Translations under genes and position numbers: made by a program
Notes under the pieces: model-generated
Seen by the model: the letters and a program-made list of their open reading frames with translations, nothing else
Told to the model about the DNA's origin: nothing
Database searches by the model: none
Part shown: positions 45,978-57,965 of the stretch, piece by piece
Numbering within the stretch: the stretch's first letter is position 1
How the letters are laid out: every line of letters starts with the position of its first letter
Assembly (NCBI GenBank): GCA_030035585.1
Contig: CM057468.1
Location: forward strand, 55,424,145 to 55,488,144
Source of the DNA: Dugong dugon
Taxonomy: Eukaryota > Chordata > Mammalia > Sirenia > Dugongidae
DNA: 64,000 nt
Reading direction: 5' to 3'

Positions 45978-46175
45978 CGGGTTGCTGTTGAGTAGACTCC
46001 GACTCATAGCAACCCTATAGGACAGAGTAGAACTGCCTCACAGTGTTTCTAGGGCTGTAAATCTTTATGGAAGCAGACTGCCACATCTTTCTCCCTAAGA
46101 GCAGCTGGTGGGTTCAAACAGCCAAACTTTTGGTTAGCAGCTGAGCACTTTTACCATTGCACCACCAAGGCTCCT
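45978..46175 (-). repeat. Afrotherian SINE, antisense
   Basis: Tail 'gggttgctgttgagtagact', internal 'ctataggacagagtagaact' and head ending 'attgcaccaccaaggctcct' (minus-strand A box) are all present. Confidence 0.87.
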
Positions 46176-47430
46176 ACTGGTTATTAAATGTTTTGATGAT
46201 CACTGCTAGGTGCTAATATTTTGATTAGGTTTTATTTCCATTATATGCTTTCGTCTGTTTTCTAATACTAAAAACAATACTTTGTCATTTCATTATTATT
46301 TATGAAATATTCCAAGCATGCAAAATAGAGAAAATATTTGCTTCTTTACTCAATACATAAATTTATCAAATGTTAAGAATGTTATCAAATGTTAGAATTC
46401 TTTTAAATGAAATCATCACAGATACAGTTAAAGTCCTAACACCCTAACCCATTTCTCTCCTCTCCTTTCTAGGAGCAGTAAGTCTTCTAAAGATGTGTTA
46501 CTTTTATTTTCTAATAAAAATAATTTAAAAAATCAATATGTAGCACAGATGCAAAAATTGGAATCAACAAAAAGCAAAACAAATAAACCAAAAAAGAATG
46601 AGGAAAATGAACCACCAAAAGAAGAATATTTGGTAGGAGAATGAAGGAGGAAGAGAAACTCACAAAAATTCCTACAGAAGGGAATGGTCAAAGTAATTAT
46701 AAGAAATTATACAAGCAGTTTTGAAAAGCTCAGCATATACATATTAAATGGAGAAAATTGTTCAGCCTGAGAATCTTCCTGCGGAATCACTGAAATTTAT
46801 AAATATAAAGCTAAAACATATCATTACAATATCTCATTGTGGCAAAAGAGGACGTGATTCACAGTAAACAAAAGCAACAACATTATTTAAGAAAAATCTT
46901 TGAAGAAATTCCACACCCATAATTTAGATATGTCCAAATTAATGTTTTTTTTTTTTTAACTTTTTTTTTTAACTTTTTTTGAGTGCCTACTATGAATCAT
47001 TCACTATGCTAGTCCCCAGAGACGTAAGATGATTAGGAAATAGTCTCTTCTTTTAGGAATTCACAGCCTAGTGAACTAGTCAAGTCCTTCTTGTTGTCCC
47101 GTTTGGCACAAAGTATGCAGCAGGAATGACGGAAATGTTTAGCAACCAGTATCTTGAAAAAAAAGGAAGACCTTATTTGTAGCATTTGTCAGTTTTTATG
47201 GTATAAGTACTCCCATCATTTCTGATTTTAATTAAACAATGGGATGTCACTCAACATGATTTGAAAAGAAACGTACACAATGGGATCACCAAAGCTGGAT
47301 CATAAGTGCTATAAAAGAGGTTTGTTCCAAATATGGCTGAAGTGCAAAAGAATGATCAAGTCTTCTGGGAGACAGCACGTAGGTATTTCAGAAGACTTTT
47401 CTGAGGGAGTGATCCTTGACCTGGGTCTTG
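46176..47430. other. Mostly unique DNA with a short L2-like piece
   Basis: 46985-47090 ('gagtgcctactatgaatcat', 'aggaattcacagcctagtga') resembles an antisense L2 3' end. T runs lie at about 46946-46979. The rest is unrecognised. Confidence 0.45.
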
Positions 47431-47630
47431 AGGGCAGTGATTCTCAAACAGGGGCAAAGCATGAAGGGTGGGGGATAGATGCGGGGGAGGGTCTGTGCTA
47501 CTGGTATCTAATATGCTGAAGCCAAGGATGAAACTAAACATCCTAAATTGCACAAGACAACCCTACAACAAAGAATTATGTAAATTGTCAAAGACGTCAA
47601 TAGCACTGAGGTTGAGAAACCCTGAACTTG
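47431..47630 (+). repeat. MER5A (non-autonomous hAT-Charlie)
   Basis: 'gcagtgattctcaaacaggg' at the left, 'ctaaacatcctaaattgcac', 'caacaaagaattatgt' and the right end 'gaggttgagaaaccctga' match MER5A, in the orientation opposite to the copies at 6824 and 60128. Confidence 0.82.
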
Positions 47631-48040
47631 AGTAACACAGAAGAAAATTCTAGATAAAAGGAACAGCAGGGGCAAAGGCAATTAAGTATGAAACAAAAAA
47701 GTATTTTTAGGAAATCACAAGAAGCTCAATATGCCATAAGCACAGTGTGTAATGGAGAAACAAGGGGAAAAAAAGATAAGCCTAGAAAGGTGGACTTCGG
47801 AAAACAAATGAAATGTGCATTTTAATAAGCTTTTGGGGGTATCTTGAAGGGTTTAAAGAAATGTTTGAGAGAGGATTACCAGTTTTTATGTCAGTAGTGT
47901 GGAGGATATATTTGAAGGAGGTGATACCAGAGATAAAAGGTCTGGTTTGAGGCTACTGTTAGAGTCTAGGCCAGCATTTTACAAACTGCTCCATGAAACC
48001 CTACTACACTTGCAGAGTGTTAATAGGAGTCCCTGGGAAG

Positions 48041-48076
<36 letters not shown>

Positions 48077-48153
48077 ACAAACTTAGGGCTCAGAGGAAAG
48101 AAGGAATTTCTAATTAAATAAGTTTGAGAAATTATATAAACTGTATCATTCAT
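47631..48153. other. Unique DNA with a (TG)n microsatellite
   Basis: A perfect TG repeat runs from about 48042 to 48075 (roughly 17 units). The rest is unrecognised. Confidence 0.6.
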
Positions 48154-48347
48154 TGTTGTTAGGTGTCGTCAAATCAATCTCGACTCATAGCAACCTGTTG
48201 TGACATAGTTGAACTACCTTATAGGGTTTTCTAGTCTGTAATCTTTACAGGAGCAAATTGCCAGGTCTTTCTCCCATGGAGTCACTGGGTAGGTTCCAAC
48301 TGCCAACCTTTCAGTTAGCACTTAACCATTGTGCCACCTGGGGTCTT
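48154..48347 (-). repeat. Afrotherian SINE, long form, antisense
   Basis: Tail 'gttaggtgtcgtcaaatcaa', internal 'caggagcaaattgccaggtc' and head 'accattgtgccacctggggt' identify it. Confidence 0.86.
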
Positions 48348-48862
48348 TACATCCCTCATAGCCATTCACAATACCTATTAGCACATTAAAGGTCCTAAAA
48401 AATCAAAAGTAAAGAAACTGTAAATAAAAGAAAAGAATTTCACTTGATTTAACCCACTATCTCCCATATTTATTTAGTCATGGAACCTTTTTTGTGGACC
48501 ACCAATTAAGAGCTAATGGAAAACTAGAGCACCAAGAAATATAGCTTGGAGACTTGATTTAAGAAAGAGGCAAGTGCTCCTGAATTATGCATTTGAGGTA
48601 GGGGTGAAGTGGAAGGGGAAACACAACATCCCATTAATGAAATTACTCACATGCTTCACTTCTTCCAACCATTACACTCTTCCAGCACCACTGCTCTTCA
48701 TAATTTAAATATAACGTTGTGTTTTAAAAAGTCCAAATCACCTAATATTTTGGGGATAACTAGATACCACAAGTGACCACTAATCATTATACATGAGGCA
48801 ATGCAGAATGAGGGAGAGACAGTTTACAGTTATTCCCAGAAAAAAACAAAAATAAAAACAAA
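48348..48862. other. Unique DNA
   Basis: No repeat family or gene recognised. Confidence 0.4.
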
Positions 48863-49071
48863 TATGAGTAGGAATCAACTCGACGGTAATGGGAAGAAGT
48901 GGGGAGTCTCTGTTTGGAGCTCTGGTGGTGCAGTGGTTAAGAGCTCGGCTACTAAAAGTCAGCAATTTGAATCTACCAGCTGCTCCTTGGAAACCCTATG
49001 GAGCAGTACAACTCCGTCCTATAGGATCGTTATGAGTTGGAATCGACTCAATGGCAATGAGTTTTGATTTA
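48863..49071 (+). repeat. SINE tail fragment followed by a short-form afrotherian SINE
   Basis: 48863-48892 contains only a SINE 3' tail ('aatcaactcgacggtaatgg'). A complete short-form SINE follows at 48916-49071: A box 'ggtggtgcagtggttaagag', 'ctatggagcagtacaactcc' and tail 'aatcgactcaatggcaatga'. Confidence 0.8.
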
Positions 49072-49204
49072 TAGGTACTGGCCTTTACTTTCCATTTTTA
49101 AGGAAATCAAATACCATGTTCAGATACAGAAAATAAAGGGGGGGGGAGGAGAATATTTACAAACTTTCACACTTCAGAGAAAGTCACCCAAAGTCTACTT
49201 GAAT

Positions 49205-49272
49205 GGTTGTTGTTAGGTGCCATCAAGTCACTTCCGACTCATAGCGACCCTAAGTACAACAGAAAGAAACTT
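49205..49272 (-). repeat. RTE/SINE 3' terminal fragment, antisense
   Basis: 'gttgttgttaggtgccatca' followed by 'cgaccctaagtacaacagaa' is the reversed shared tail of RTE; only about 70 bp were copied. Confidence 0.7.
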
Positions 49273-49675
49273 GAATGGTGACCCCAATTAATTAATATTA
49301 AGCATCTAATAGAAATGGTACATGGCATTAACTGCTATTGAAAAGTCAAATTATATAAGACTGGAAATATTTCTATTGGATTAGAAATCAGACAAACATT
49401 GATGCACTCTGTTAAAGTAATTTCAGCAGAGTGCTGGGGCAAAAGGGTGTTATTTGGAGAAGAGTAAACAGTAACTGCTTTTTTATAGATCTCTCTTAAA
49501 TTATATGATACTTCCACTTGTGTGTTCTTAAAGCTTCAAACTAACAAAATCAGGGCATTGACGCATTCTATTAAACAATTTTTGAATCAGCTGTACAGCT
49601 CACTCAATCTTTTGCCTCAGAACTCTTTCTCAGGACCCCTACCTAACCTAAATATTGAGAGGCGTTGTACGACTT
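49273..49675. other. Unique DNA
   Basis: No repeat family or gene recognised. Confidence 0.4.
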
Positions 49676-50370
49676 GAAGTCAGTCAGATTCACGTATAAA
49701 TTCCATCACTGCTATATATTACTTGTGTGACTTTAAGCAAATTCCTAAACTTCTCTAAATATGCATTTTCTCCTTTGTCTTAGTTATCTAGCACTGCTAT
49801 AGCAGAAATACCACAAGTGGATGGCTTCAATCAAACAGAAGTTTATTTTCTCACAGTCTAGTAGACTAGAAGTCCAGATTCAGGGTGTCAGCTCTAGGGG
49901 AAGGCTTTCTCTCTCTGTCAGTTCTGGAGGAAGATCCTTGTCATCAGTCTTCCCCTGGACTAGGCGCTTCTCAGGCTCAGGGACCCCAGGTCCATAGGAA
50001 GCGCTCTACTCCCAGCACTGGTTTTTAGTGGTATGAGGTACCCATGTCTCTCTGCTCACTTCTCTATTTTATATCTCAAAAGACATTGGCTTAAAACAAC
50101 ATATCTTGCAGATTAAGTCTAAATAACTGCTTTTAATCCCATTTTATAAACATTATAGAGATAGGATTTACAACACATAGGAAAACTACATCAGATGACA
50201 AAATGGTGGACAATCACACAGTACTGGGAATCATGAACTAGCTAAGTTGACAGATATTTTGGGGAGGCAGAATCAAATCCATGACATCTTTTACAGAATA
50301 GAACTCTAATAATACCTAATCCAGAGAAATCTTACGAGAATTGAGTGAAATAACACAATATGCAAAGCCT
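49676..50370 (+). repeat. MIR split by an LTR
   Basis: The MIR first part ('gtgtgactttaagcaaattc', 'tctaaatatgcattttctcc') is at 49676-49775. It resumes at 50292 with 'acagaatagaactctaataa' and 'gaattgagtgaaataacaca', ending where the RTE-3 target duplication starts. Confidence 0.78.
49776..50286 (-). mobile_element. Solo LTR (ERVL/MaLR-like), antisense, within MIR
   Basis: Reversed family signature: it starts 'tgtcttagttatctagcact', contains 'ataccacaagtggatggctt' and ends 'atccatgaca'. The near-duplication is 'tcctt' (49771-49775) and 'tcttt' (50287-50291), one mismatch. It is 511 bp and of the same family as 23325 and 29547. Confidence 0.87.
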
Positions 50371-50524
50371 AATAAATTAAACCACCACTCATCTGTTAGT
50401 TGGTCTTACTGTGCTGGCTTGCATATTGCAGAGATGCTAGAAGCCAAGGGAGGACAGGTTTCAGTGGAGCTTCCAGACTAAGACAGACTAGGAAGAAGGA
50501 CCTGGCTGTCTACTTCTAAAAAAA

Positions 50525-53500
50525 TTGGCCAATGAAAACCGTATGAATAACAGCAGAACACTGTATAATATAGTGCGGGCTGATGAGCCCCTCAGGTTGG
50601 AAAACACTCAAAATACAACTGGGGAAGAGCTGCTTACTCAAAGTAGAGTCAACTTAAATGACAGGGATGGATTCAAGCTTTTAGGACCTTCATTTGCTGA
50701 TGTGGCATGACTCAAAATGAGAAGAAATAGCTGCAAACATCCAATAATAATCAAAATGTGGAATATGTGAACTATGAAGCTAGGAAAATTGTAAGTTGTC
50801 AAAAATGAAATGGAACATTTGAAGATACATATCCTAAGCATTAGTGAGCTGAAATGGACAAGTAATGGCTGTTTTGAATCAGGCAATCACATGGTCTACT
50901 ATGCCAGCAATGACAAATTGAAGAGGAATGGCAAGACATTCATTGTCAAAAAGAACATTTCAAAATCTATCCTGAAGTACAATGTTGTCAGTGATAGGAT
51001 AATATCCATACGCCTACAAGGAAGACCAGTTAATATCACTGTTATTCAAATTTATGCATCACCCACTAATGTCAAACTTGAAGAAACTGAAGATTTTTAC
51101 CAACTTTAGCAGTCTGAAATTGATCAAATATGTAATGAAGATGCATTGAAAATTATTGCTGATTAGAATATGGAATTGGACATTTACATTGAAATTGAAA
51201 TTGGAAAATACGATGCTGGAGATTGCATGATAGAATTTTGCAAGACCTACTACCTATTCATTAGAAATACCTTTTTTTAAACAACATAAAAGGTGACTGT
51301 ACATGTGGACCTTGCAAGATGGAATACACAGGAATCAAATTGACTACGTCTGTGGAAAGAGATGATGGAGAAGCTCAATATTATTGATCAGAACAAGGCC
51401 AGGGGCTTGCTGTGGAATAGACCATCAATTGCTTCTATGTAAGTTCAAGTTGAACCTGAAGAAAATTAAAACAAGTCCATGAGAGCCAAATTATGACCTT
51501 GAGTACATCCAACCTGAATTTAAAGACCATCTTAAGAACAGATTTGACACATTGAACACACCATACGTGTTGTGGAATGACATCAAGAACATCACACATC
51601 ATGAAAAAAGCAAAAGGTCATTAAAAAGGCCGGAAAGAAAGAAAAGAGCAAAATGGATGTCAGAAGAGACTCTAAAACTTGCTCTTGAATGTAGAGCAGC
51701 TAAAGATAGTGGAAGAAATAATGACATAAAAGAGCTGAACAGAAGATTTCAAAGGGCAGCTGGAGAAGACAAAGTAAAGTAATACAATGACATGTGCAAA
51801 GACCTGGAGATAGAAAACCAAAAGGCAAGAACACATTTCTCAAGCTGTAAGAACTAAAGAAAAAATTCAAGCCTCTAGTTCCAATACTGAAGGATTCTAT
51901 GGGCAAAGTATTGAATGATGCAGGATGCATTCAAAGGAAAGAGAAAGTGACTTAGGCTAGATTCTCTAGAGAAGAAAAACCAGTAAATCCTATAAATATA
52001 TATACATAGAGAGATTTATATTAAGGAAATGGCTCATGCAATTGTAGAGGCTGGAACATTCCAAGTCCGTGGGTCATGCTGGAGGCTTATCCTGATTCAC
52101 ATAGCTGCAGGGGCTGGCAAACCCAAGACTGGCAGGTCAGAGAGCAGGGCTATTTCTCACAGGCTGCAAAGATGGACAAATCCCAAGATTGGCAGGCAAG
52201 ACTGCAGGTAAGCTGCTAGCTCAAGTGCCAAGAGCCAGAGGTCAGATGAACAGGATCCAGTGTGAGCAAAAGCCCAACAGTCTTGCCAGAAAGTCCACCT
52301 ATATTGGATGCAGGCTACATCCCCAAGGAACTCCCTTTCAGCTTATTGGGTACTGACAGCAGAACCCAACATGGAGGTGATCACATCATTATACAACTGC
52401 CAAACTACATCATAACTGCCAAACCACTGAGAATCATGGCCCAGCCAAGTTGGCACACAACTTTAAAGATCACAGAAGGAATACAGAGTCACTGTACCAA
52501 AAGAATTGGTTGATGTTCAACCTTTTCAGGAGGTATCATATGATCAAGAACCAATATACTGAAGGAAGAAGTTCAAGCTGCATTGAAGGCATTGGTGAAA
52601 AACAAGGCTCCAGGAATTGATAGAATACCAACTGTGATGTTTCAACAAACTGATGCAACATTGGAAGTGCTCGTTCGTCTATGTCAAGAAATTTGAAAGA
52701 CAGTCACCTAGCAAACCTATTGGAGGAAATCCATATTTGTGCCCATTCCAAAGAAACGTGATCCAACAGAATGTGAAAATTATTAAACATTATTATTACT
52801 ATTAATATAAAATGTTGCTAAAAATAATTCAAAAATGGTTGCAGCAGTACATCAAGAGAGAAGTGGCAGAAATTAAAGCTGGATTCAGAAAAGAATGTGG
52901 AACAAGGGATATCATTGCTCATGTCAGATGGATTTTGGCTGAAAACAGAGAATATCAGAAAGATGTTTACCTATGTTTTGTTAACTACACAAAGGCGTTT
53001 GACTGTATGGATCATAATAAATTATGGATAACACTGTGAAGAATGGGAATTCACAACACTTATTTGTGCTCATGAGGAACCTATACATAAGCCAAGAGGC
53101 AGCTATTCGAATAACACAAGGGGATACTGCATGGTTTAAAATCAGGAAGGGTCTGCGTCAGGGCTGCATGCTTTCATCATACTCAATCTGCATGCTGAGC
53201 AAATACTCTGAGAAGCTAGACTATATGAAGAAAAATGTGGCATCGAGATTGGAAGAAGACTATTAACAACCTGTGGTATGCAGATGACACAACCTTGCTT
53301 GCTGAAAGTGAAGAAGACATGAAGCACTTAATGATGAAAGACTACAGCCTTCAATATGTATTGCACCTCAACATAAAGAAAACAAAAATCTTCACAACTA
53401 GACCAATAAGCAACACCGTGATAAACGGAGAAAAGATTGAAGTTGTCATGGATTTCTTTTTATTTGGATCCACAATCAATGTCCATGGAAGTGGCAGTAA

Positions 53501-53900
53501 AGAAATCAAGCGACTTATTGCGTTGGGTAAATCTACTGCAAAAGACCCCTTTGAAGTGTTCAAAAGCAAAGATGTCACTTTTAGGACTAAGGTGTGCCTG
53601 ATCCAAGCCATAGTATTTTCAATCACTTCATATACATGCAAAAGCTGGACAATGAATAAGGAAGACTGAAGAAGAATTGATACTTTTGAATTATGGTGTT
53701 GGTGAAGAATATTGAATATACCATGGACTGCCAGAAGAATGAGCAAATCTCTCTTGGAAGAAGTACAGTCGGAATGCTCCTTAGAAGCAAGGATGGTGAG
53801 ACTTTGTCTTATGTGCTTTGGACATCATTATCAGTGATGTAGAGGGTCATTGAAACAGATGAAGACCCTCAGTGAGACGGATTGACACAGTAGCTGCAAC
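50525..53900 (+). pseudogene. RTE-3 endonuclease-reverse transcriptase
   Basis: A single RTE-type gene encoding an APE-like endonuclease and an RT. Readable blocks are a leader (50525-50710) and EN (50810-51109, with ISELKWTSNGCFESGNHMVYYA). The GDWN-type motif is interrupted: its tryptophan codon is now tag at 51164-51166. A basic linker (51552-51782) and RT (52812-53039, then 53235-53669) follow. RT keeps YADD at about 53277-53288 (LWYADDTTLLAESEEDMKHL). Frameshifts and the LTR at 51948-52474 separate the blocks, so it is non-functional. Confidence 0.9.
51948..52474 (-). mobile_element. Solo LTR, ERVL-type family, antisense, inside RTE-3
   Basis: Reversed family ends: 'tgacttaggctagattctct' at left and 'caactttaaagatcaca' at right, 527 bp. 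Flanks 'gaaag' (51943-51947) and 'gaagg' (52475-52479) differ by one base. The RTE continues correctly across it ('gaaggaatacagagtcac'). Confidence 0.9.
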
Positions 53901-54247
53901 AATCGGCTCAAACATAGCAATAATTATGAGGATGGCATAGGAGTGGGAAATGTTTCATTCTGTTGTATATAGGGTTGCTATGAGTGAGAAATGACTTGAT
54001 GGCATCTAAAAACAACAATAAATTAGAATGAGAAGTTTAGAGAGTAGATTATAGATGGGAAAACTTAGTTTAGTATGTATGGTTGACATCTCTCTTCATG
54101 GGTGTGTGCATGTTCTGGATGCATAGTTAATATTCTATTTGAGCTAACAAATATTGATTGAGGACTAAGTTATAAAACAACTTTCTGTGTATTAAGATTA
54201 ATAATAAACTTGTTTAATACTCATTATACAGTACTTTTAAATTTTTA

Positions 54248-54440
54248 TTGTTATTTGCTGTCAAGTCAATTCTGACTCGTAGCAACCCCATGTGTGCAGA
54301 ATAGAACTGCTCCATATGGTTTTCAAGGCTGTGACCTTTCTGAAGCAGACAGCCAGAACTGTCTCCCAAGGCACCTCTGGGTGGGTTTGAACCACCAACC
54401 TTTTGTCTAGTAGTTGACATCTGTTTCTGCCATCCAGGTG
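54248..54440 (-). repeat. Afrotherian SINE, long form, antisense
   Basis: Tail 'ttgctgtcaagtcaattctg', internal 'gcaccatctgggtgggtttg'-like block (here 'cacctctgggtgggtttgaa') and head 'ctgccatccaggtg' are present. It is a typical long form with the 'tctgaagcagacagccag' segment. Confidence 0.86.
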
Positions 54441-55008
54441 TCAATAATTCAAATGCTGTTAGGGGAAATAAAGGTAATCAAAGTTTTCTTCTCCAAAGAA
54501 ATGATTTTATTAAGAGAATATGCCTCATAAAAGGTCAGTCTGAACAATAAAATAATTTTGATGATACGTATGAGTCAAGAAAAAAAATCAGAAGCCCAAA
54601 ATAGACATGCTAATCTTTTGTTGGGACTTTATTCCTTCCATCACTACCATCTGAAGTAGCTACCCGAACTGCAAGCCATTAAGGGAGATCTTTGGTGCAG
54701 CAGCTCTGCACTCAGCAGATGTGAAATTATCATCAAGGAGAACTGTATCAAACAATCATTGTTGAGCTTCTCTGACAGTGTTTCTTTCTGAAATAGATTA
54801 AATAATTAATTCATATTTTCTGATCCTTGGCCACTCCCTGAATCAATAATATCATAAATATTTTGTAAATGATTTTGTGATATAAAAGTTCAGTGTGTCC
54901 CAGTCCCTGGACCCTCCCTCCATCAGTAGCTCTCAACCTGGGGACCCAGCAAGATGGTCAGTCTATCTTACCAATTTCCAGATTTTTTACTTCATAAAGT
55001 AGAACATC
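54441..55008. other. Unique DNA
   Basis: No repeat family or gene recognised. Confidence 0.4.
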
Positions 55009-55143
55009 AGCTCTGAAAATAAAACACATTGTCTTAAGCCAGGCTCAACAAATCAAGCTTTTGCAACCATAAGAATAGTGATTGGCTGTGTAATTTTGAT
55101 CTGCTGAGCTTGGCTTAATACAATGTGTTGCCTTTTCAGAGCT
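55009..55143. repeat. Palindromic MITE-like element
   Basis: Arm 1 (55009-55057, 'agctctgaaaataaaacaca' onward) is the imperfect reverse complement of arm 2 (about 55096-55143, ending 'ttgccttttcagagctt'). There are a few mismatches over about 48 bp, and about 38 bp lie between. The fold and the lack of coding content suggest a non-autonomous DNA transposon. I cannot name the family. Confidence 0.7.
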
Positions 55144-55665
55144 TCTTATCTGGCTTAAGCAATAGTTTATTAATTGGTCACCCTGCTTTCATTCTTGCAC
55201 ACTTACAGTCTATTCTCCACACAGAAGACAGAGAAAGCTTTTAAATGATGTAAATCAGAGTGTCATTTCTCTGCTTGAAATCCTAAAAAGCCTTCCAATC
55301 TCCAAGAACAAAATTTAAATCTTTACTATGGTTTTTAATACAGGCATACTTCAGAGATATTGTGGGTTCAGTTCCAGACCACCACAATAAAGTGAATATT
55401 GCAATAAAGCATGTTACACAAATTTTTGGGTTTCTCAGTGCATATAAAAGTTATTTTTACACTATATTGTAGTCTATTAAGTGGTCAATAGTATTATGTC
55501 TAAAAAAAAAAAACCTTAATTAAAAACTACTCTATTGGTAAAAAAGGCTAACCATCATCTGAGCCTTCATCGAGTCATAATCTCTTTGCTGATGGAGGGT
55601 CTTACCTTGATGTTGGCAGCTGCTGCCTGATCAGGGTGGTGGTAGCTGAAGACTGAGGTGGCTGA

Positions 55666-56313
55666 GGCAATTTCTTTCTTTCTTTTTTTTTTTATTGTTG
55701 TAGTTTAAATGAAGTTTACATTTCAAGTTAGTCTCCCATACAAAAATTTATACATACATTGTTATGTGACCCTAATTTATCTCCCCATACTATGACAACA
55801 CACTCCTCCTTTCCACCCCTGATTCTCCATGTCCATTCAGTCAGCTCCTAACCCTCTCTGCCTTCCCATCTCACCTCCAGACAAAAGCTGCCCATTTAGT
55901 CTCTTGTATCTACTTGAGTTAAGAGACACACTTCTCATGAGTATCACTCTATGTCCCACAGTCCAGTCCAGTCCCTGTCTTAAGAGTTGGTCTCGGAAAT
56001 TGTTTTCTTTCTGGGCTGATAGAGAATCCAGGGGCCATGCTTTCCAGGGTTCCTCCAGTCTCAATCAGACCATTAAGTCTGGTCTTCTTCTAGAATTTGA
56101 GTTCTGCACCCCATCTTTCTCCTGCTCCATCAGGGACTCTCTGTTTTGTTCCCTGTCGGGGTGGTCATTGGTGGTAGCCGGGCACCATCTAGTTCTTCTG
56201 GTCTCAGGCTGATGAAGTCTCTGGTATATGTGGTCCTTTCTGCCTCTTGGGCTAATACTTTCCTTGTGTCTTTGGTGTTCTTCATTCGCCTTTACTCCAC
56301 GTGGCAATTTCTT
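55666..56313 (-). mobile_element. L1 3'-UTR insertion in Tigger1, antisense, 11-bp duplication
   Basis: The body is 55677-56302. 'ggcaatttctt' lies at 55666-55676 and 56303-56313. The T-rich left end, then 'attgttgtagtttaaatgaa' and 'tagccgggcaccatctagtt', match the L1 3' UTR at 1617-2720. Confidence 0.94.
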
Positions 56314-56319
56314 AAAATA

Positions 56320-57965
56320 AGACAACTGTGAAGTTTGTCACATCAATTGACTCTTCCTTTCATGGAGAATTTCTCTTTAGCATGTGATGCTGTTTTACCC
56401 ACGGTAGAACTTCTTTCAAAATTGCAGTCAATCCTCTCAAACCCTGCTTCTGCTTTATCAACTAAGTTTATGTAATATTCTAAGTCCTTTGTTGTCATTT
56501 CAACAATGCAGCATCTTCACCAGGAGTAGATTTCATCTCAAGAAACAATTTCTTTGCTCATCCATAAAAGCAACTCCTCATCCATTAAAGTTTTGCTGTG
56601 AGATTGCAACAATTCAGTCACATCTTCAGGCTTCAGTTCTAATTCTAGTTCTCTTGCTATTTCCACCACTTCTTCAGTTACTTCCTCTGCTGAAATCTTG
56701 AACCCCCTCAAAGTCATCCATAAGGGTTGGAATCCACTTCTTCCAAACTCCTGTTAATGCTTATATTTTGTCCTCCTCCCATAAATCACGAATGTTCTTA
56801 ATGCCATCTAGAATAGTGAATCCTTTCCAAAAGGTTTTCAATTTACTTTGTCCAGATCCATCAGAGGAATCACTGTCTATGGCAGCTATAGACTTATGAA
56901 ATGTATTTCTTAAACAATAAAACTTGAAAGTCGAAGTTACTCCTTAATCCCTTCAGCTGCAGAATGGGTGTCGTGTTAGCAGATGTGAAAACAACATTAA
57001 TCTCCTTGTACATCTCCATCAGAGCTCTTGGCTGACAAGGTTCATTGTCAGTGAGAATCTTTTTTTCTGAGCAGTAGGTCTCAACAATGGTGTTAAAATA
57101 TTCCGTAAACCATGTTGTAAACAGATGTGCTGTCATCCAGGCTTTGTTGTTCCATTTTTAGAGCACAGGCAGAGTAGATTTAGTGTAATTCTTAAGGGTC
57201 CTAGGATTTTCATAATGGTAAATGAGCATTGGCTTCAAATTAAAGTTACCAGCTGCATCAGCCCCTAAGAAGAGTCAGCCTGACCTTCGAAGCTTTGAAG
57301 CCAGGTATTGACTTCTCCTCTCTAGCTATGAAAGTCCTAGATGGCATCTTCTTCCAATATAAGGCTATTTCATCTACACTGAAAATCTGTAGTTTAGTGC
57401 AGTCACCTTCATCAATTATCTTAGCTAGATCTTCTGGATAACTTGCTGCAGCTTCTACATCAGCACTTGCTGCCTCATCTTGCACTTTTATATAACATAA
57501 CTGAGATGGCTTCTTTCCTTAAAGCTCATGAACCAACCTCTACTAGCTTCAAACTTGTTCTGCAGCTTCCTCACCTCTCTCAGCCTTCATAGACTTGAAG
57601 AGTTAGGGCCTTATGCTGGATTAGGTTTTGGATTAAGGGAATGTGGCTGATTTGATGTTCTACTGAGACCACTAAAACTTTCTCCGTGTCAGTAACAAGG
57701 CTGTTTCACTTTCTTGACATTCGTGTGTTCACTGGAGTAGCACTTTTAATTTCCTGTAAGAACTTCTCCCTTACATTCACAACTTGGCTAAGTGTTTGGT
57801 TCAAGAGAACTACCTTTTGGCCTGTCTTGGCTTTCGACATGCCTTCCTCACTAAGCTTAATCATTTCTAGCTTTTGATTTTCAGCGACAGATGTGTGACT
57901 CTTCCTTTCACTTGAACACAGAGGCCATTGTAGTGTCGTTAATTGGCCTAATTTCAATATTATCA
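56320..57965 (-). pseudogene. Tigger1 transposase
   Basis: A DDE transposase of the pogo group with N-terminal CENP-B-like DNA-binding domains. On the minus strand, 57706-57966 reads a helix-turn-helix-like block ([24 protein letters not shown]). 57258-57485 then reads [19 protein letters not shown], the conserved block carrying the first catalytic aspartate. Further downstream the frame breaks repeatedly with many stops, and the L1 insertion lies beyond the gene's 3' part. It is dead, as all mammalian Tigger1 copies are thought to be. Confidence 0.88.

Larger units (their letters stand above)
50371..54025 (+). mobile_element. RTE-3 LINE (BovB-like), nearly full length, 9-bp target duplication
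   Basis: The body is 50380-54016. It is flanked by a perfect 'aataaatta' (50371-50379 and 54017-54025). With the nested LTR removed it is about 3.1 kb, about the full size of RTE/BovB elements. It has a short 5' UTR, an EN-RT gene, and a 3' end ending in an AAC-rich tail ('catctaaaaacaac'). It is the most complete RTE in the window and the best local reference for the other copies. Confidence 0.94.

Noticed and set aside
55829-56331. Open frames of 127, 86 and 75 codons
   Set aside because: They lie in the reversed L1 3' UTR inserted into Tigger1, and similar frames recur in other copies of the same UTR.
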